Shown in pieces: positions 61,506 through 64,000 of a stretch of 64,000 bases of DNA. This DNA is from Chloroflexota bacterium. Its GTDB lineage: Bacteria > Chloroflexota > Anaerolineae > Anaerolineales > Anaerolineaceae. A model generated the notes under the pieces. That model had not been told where the DNA came from, did not search any database, and saw only the letters and a list, made by a program, of their open reading frames with translations. Position numbers and translations under genes: made by a program. Location of the stretch: contig JAAYKH010000011.1 in NCBI GenBank assembly GCA_012522475.1, positions 53,245 through 117,244 of the forward strand, given 5' to 3'. Position 1 is the stretch's first letter; each line of letters opens with the position of its first letter.

Positions 61506-61735
61506 TTAAGACAAAACATCGCCACACAAATGGACCTCGATGCCCATCTCTTTAAACATTGCGGCCTTAACCATTAACGCAAGGTCTGCCGCTTCTGCTG
61601 AGGGGGCATAAGCAACATTGATATGGTTGGCCTTATGCCTGCCCATCAATTGATCACGGCTGACGCCATGAAGCAGCGCATGCATAATGGGCCACACCTC
61701 GGCCGTCAATCCCGATCTTAATCCAAGCGCTCTTC
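61506..61735 (-). pseudogene. L-fucose isomerase-like C-terminal remnant
   Basis: About 68 codons on the minus strand, ending at a TAA at 61506, read GLTAEVWPIMHALLHG, SRDQLMGRHKANHINVAYAP and KEMGIEVHLCG. This matches the C-terminal end of L-fucose isomerases as I know them. Upstream the frame is closed by a stop near 61736, and the N-terminal 85-90 percent of the gene is absent. It is a relic of a deleted sugar-isomerase gene. The remaining 61736-62077 shows no further gene. Confidence 0.6.
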
Positions 61736-62077
61736 GTTATTTTTATACAGGGGTCAAACTTGTTCACAAACCTGTCGAACAAAGCATCGTTTCCTGGCTG
61801 CAACCTGTCACTAGCATCTTTGCTTTCAGGGGTTATAATTGTTCCGACAGTTCTGGTCATGATGTAAGAGCTCCTGTGGCGATTGGCATATTTTATTTCT
61901 AGGGAGTTCTCTCAATTTGCCGCCCCACCGATGAGGGGATGATACAGGTGCTGTCGTTTCAATTGCTCTATGAGAGCTAAGCTTGCAGCCAATGACTTTT
62001 TTTAATTAATCCTGTATTCATGCTATCTACAGGCCCATTGTTTTTTGCTGCAAAATAATTTAAGAAAGGTCAGCGCA

Positions 62078-62767
62078 TTGATTAAAGAAACCATCATTTT
62101 TTTGATCGGTGTTATTTCGACAGGTTTTACATCACCACTGGCTATACACAAAGACCTTGAGTCCCTGGCAATTAACTTATCCAGGGTCACAGGCTGTTTG
62201 CCCGAGGAAGCGATCTATAAAGCCTATGGTAAATTAGAGTTCGAATTAATCGATAACAATGATTTCGGTTATTCTTGTTGGTCGAATCTGAAGTGTTATG
62301 GGTCTATTGACCCGCTAACCTGCGATAAGGCAAGGGGTTTGTTCATTCACGAATTAGGTCATCGGTTCTTAAATAGTTTGGATTTGACCTATGAAGAATT
62401 AAATATGGAAATCGGCTACTATTCAAATGGAGACTATGTTCATGTGGCAGGGATCAACCCAAAGACTGGCAACTATGAACGCACGACGTTGGGTTATGTC
62501 GATTCATGCGCACCTCACATTCAACATGGTCTGTTGTCGCCTGCTTACAACTCTTACAAAGAAGATTTTGCGGACATGTTCATGAACTGGGCATTGGGTG
62601 GATTCACCGACTGTGAAGCGGGTAGAGCGAGAATGAAATGGATGGAAAGTTTTGTTCAAACCACCTTGGGAGAACCGAGAAATGGGAGTTCTATTAACAA
62701 AAAATCTCATATGAATTCTTGTAATACTTTTCGTCCTGTTTTCTCAGCAAATGAGGAAATTGGATAA
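62078..62767 (+). CDS. HExxH metallopeptidase-like secreted protein
   Basis: The 229-residue product begins with a likely signal peptide (IKETIIFLIGVISTGFTSPLA) and has the zinc motif HELGH near residue 98, with EDFADMF about 80 residues later as a possible third ligand. Four or more Cys residues could form disulphides outside the cell. It is probably a small secreted zincin. A TTG start at 62078 is preferred because AAGAAAGG lies about 8 bases before it. No family name could be given. It stands between a pseudogene and der, possibly a recent arrival. Confidence 0.55.
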   Translation: MIKETIIFLIGVISTGFTSPLAIHKDLESLAINLSRVTGCLPEEAIYKAYGKLEFELIDNNDFGYSCWSNLKCYGSIDPLTCDKARGLFIHELGHRFLNSLDLTYEELNMEIGYYSNGDYVHVAGINPKTGNYERTTLGYVDSCAPHIQHGLLSPAYNSYKEDFADMFMNWALGGFTDCEAGRARMKWMESFVQTTLGEPRNGSSINKKSHMNSCNTFRPVFSANEEIG

Positions 62768-62911
62768 TTACAATTTTTCTATGGTTAACCACCTAACGAG
62801 TTAAATATTTGTCATCACGCCTCCGGCAGGCGGGGTGAGGTGCAAAAATTATGCGACGAGCACCGCAACCAAGCTCTCGCCCGCTCATCAGCCAGCCGTG
62901 AATGACTGGGG

Positions 62912-62917
62912 TATAAT
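62912..62917 (+). promoter_or_regulatory. -10 element, leaderless promoter of der
   Basis: TATAAT ends eight bases before the der ATG at 62926. No Shine-Dalgarno site is visible. Confidence 0.5.
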
Positions 62918-62925
62918 CACATCTT

Positions 62926-64000
62926 ATGGCTAAACCTGTTGTTGCCCTGGTGGGCAGACCCAATGTCGGAAAAAGCACCCTTTTCAATCGCTTGATCGGT
63001 AAAAGACTGGCAATTGTTGACGAGGTGCCCGGTACCACCCGAGACCGCCTTCTAGCCGAGGCGGATTGGAATGGTTATTTTTTCTATGTCATGGATACCG
63101 GTGGCATTGATCCCACCAAAGGCAAAGCCCAGGCTCCTCTTTCAATTGGATCTAAAGAGTTCATCCAAGAAATTCGCATGCACGCTGAACTGGCAATAGA
63201 AGAAGCCAATCTGATCCTGTTTCTTGTTGACGGGCAGGTAGGCATCACGCCAGCGGATCAGGAAATTGCGGAGATCTTACGTAGAAAACAGCACTCTGTC
63301 GATGGGAAATTTTATCCACCGGTCATCCTGGCGGTTAACAAAGCAGAAAGTGCTAAAATTCGCCAGGGCGTAGCGGAATTTTATCAACTTGGTTTAGGTG
63401 AACCGTATGCCATTTCGGCGCTGCACGGAACAAGTACCGGAGATCTTCTGGATGAAGTTGTGCGCCACATCGCCGAATTTGGCGAAGATACCGAAGAGGA
63501 CAACTCTACAAAGATCGCGATTGTTGGGAAACCAAATGTTGGCAAGTCCAGCTTGCAGAATAAAATTGTCGGTGCAGAGCGTGCAATCGTCAGCGAGATC
63601 CCTGGCACAACCCGTGATGCCATCGACACGCAATTCGAGCTCGATGGATACCCCATTACCCTGATTGATACCGCCGGAATCCGTCGCCGTGGCAAAGTCG
63701 TACCTGGCGTTGAAAAGTACAGTGTCATCCGCAGTATGAACGCGATTGAACGAGCCGATGTCGCCATCCTGGTGATTGATGCCACCACCAGCATTACAGC
63801 GCAAGATACACATATTGCTGGATACATTAAAGATGCCTGGAAAAGCGCGGTGGTTGTTGTCAACAAATGGGACTTGATCGAAAAAGATACTTACACCATC
63901 AACGAGTACACCGCCAAAATCCGTCATGAACTCAACTTCATGGATTACGTCCCGCTGATCTTCATCAGCGCGTTAACAGGTCAAAGAGCAGAGCGCGTAC
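62926..64000 (+). CDS. der: Ribosome-assembly GTPase Der (EngA), 3' end outside window
   Basis: About 358 codons are visible and the frame runs off the end of the window. Two tandem GTPase domains are seen. The first has GRPNVGKSTLFN, PGTTRD, DTGGI and NKAE; the second has GKPNVGKSSLQN, PGTTRD, DTAGIRRRGKV and NKWD. The NKAE in the first domain deviates from the usual NKxD. Der helps mature the 50S ribosomal subunit. The start is an ATG with a TATAAT box 8 bases upstream. Confidence 0.93.
   Translation, partial: MAKPVVALVGRPNVGKSTLFNRLIGKRLAIVDEVPGTTRDRLLAEADWNGYFFYVMDTGGIDPTKGKAQAPLSIGSKEFIQEIRMHAELAIEEANLILFLVDGQVGITPADQEIAEILRRKQHSVDGKFYPPVILAVNKAESAKIRQGVAEFYQLGLGEPYAISALHGTSTGDLLDEVVRHIAEFGEDTEEDNSTKIAIVGKPNVGKSSLQNKIVGAERAIVSEIPGTTRDAIDTQFELDGYPITLIDTAGIRRRGKVVPGVEKYSVIRSMNAIERADVAILVIDATTSITAQDTHIAGYIKDAWKSAVVVVNKWDLIEKDTYTINEYTAKIRHELNFMDYVPLIFISALTGQRAERV

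Noticed and set aside
61654..61902. Two overlapping open frames in the cdaR-der interval, on opposite strands
   Set aside because: No ribosome-binding sites or known domains; one starts in MTRTVGTIITPESK but is out of frame with the fucose isomerase remnant. Possible deeper relic, but unsupported.

Overview
The window looks like chromosomal DNA of a free-living anaerobic or facultative bacterium. The gene repertoire points to the Chloroflexota, most likely class Anaerolineae: a DUF2298 multi-membrane protein, an archaeal-type AspRS, a cyclase/AAA/TPR/SpoIIE giant regulator, lipoproteins with an NBR1-type Ig domain, a CdaA/YbbR c-di-AMP pair and a GH38 mannosidase. This placement comes from family content; no rRNA or marker tree was available. 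I recognised no tRNA, rRNA, CRISPR array, prophage or intact insertion sequence.

Layout. 1-1840: two decayed copies of one transposase family flank a small lipoprotein gene. 1839-6184: DUF488 protein, a repeat lipoprotein, an unusual nucleoside-diphosphate-kinase-like protein and a SIS sugar isomerase. 6239-10643 (minus): nitroreductase, recF, def and a cyclic-nucleotide-binding membrane protein, the last divergent from a 1452-residue regulator with a degenerate cyclase domain (10923-15281). 15329-20027 (minus): clpC, queA, ruvB. 20179-23090: flavin reductase and a two-gene membrane cluster with a Vps62-like protein. 23255-29086: B12-binding mutase subunit, meaB, aspS, acetyltransferase, prs and a lysine 2,3-aminomutase. 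29165-32650: small membrane protein, two tandem PII-like proteins, MFS transporter and msrB-msrA. 32907-36254: NYN RNase-like protein, a Crp/Fnr regulator, and a ferredoxin plus DUF438/hemerythrin/PAS protein preceded by a perfect TTGAT-N4-ATCAA box. 36335-40704 (minus): alpha-mannosidase and a phosphofructokinase homologue lacking catalytic residues. 41146-45282: ECF transporter operon (S component frameshifted) with a SAM hydrolase-type gene. 45453-47558: YjbQ, SUKH-fold protein, papain-like protein and YgbA-family protein. 47639-51681 (minus): gltX and DUF2298. 52109-61330: histidine-kinase-like sensor, LCP protein, degenerate tyrosine recombinase, tilS, coaE fusion, cdaA and cdaR. 61506-64000: fucose isomerase remnant, a HELGH metallopeptidase-like protein and the 5' part of der.

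How genes may work together. Diadenylate cyclase (59208) and its YbbR partner make c-di-AMP, and two PII-like proteins at 29646-30259, one clearly DarA-like, could read it. The Crp/Fnr protein, ferredoxin, hemerythrin/PAS protein and the YgbA-family protein suggest a redox or nitric-oxide response. A recurring sequence theme is TATAAT-like boxes only 5-8 bases before the start codon (DUF488, ruvB, tilS, coaE, NYN, der and the cNMP protein), as expected for leaderless mRNAs. Several enzyme homologues have lost catalytic residues (cyclase domain, phosphofructokinase, tyrosine recombinase) and are the most unusual protein-level observations.
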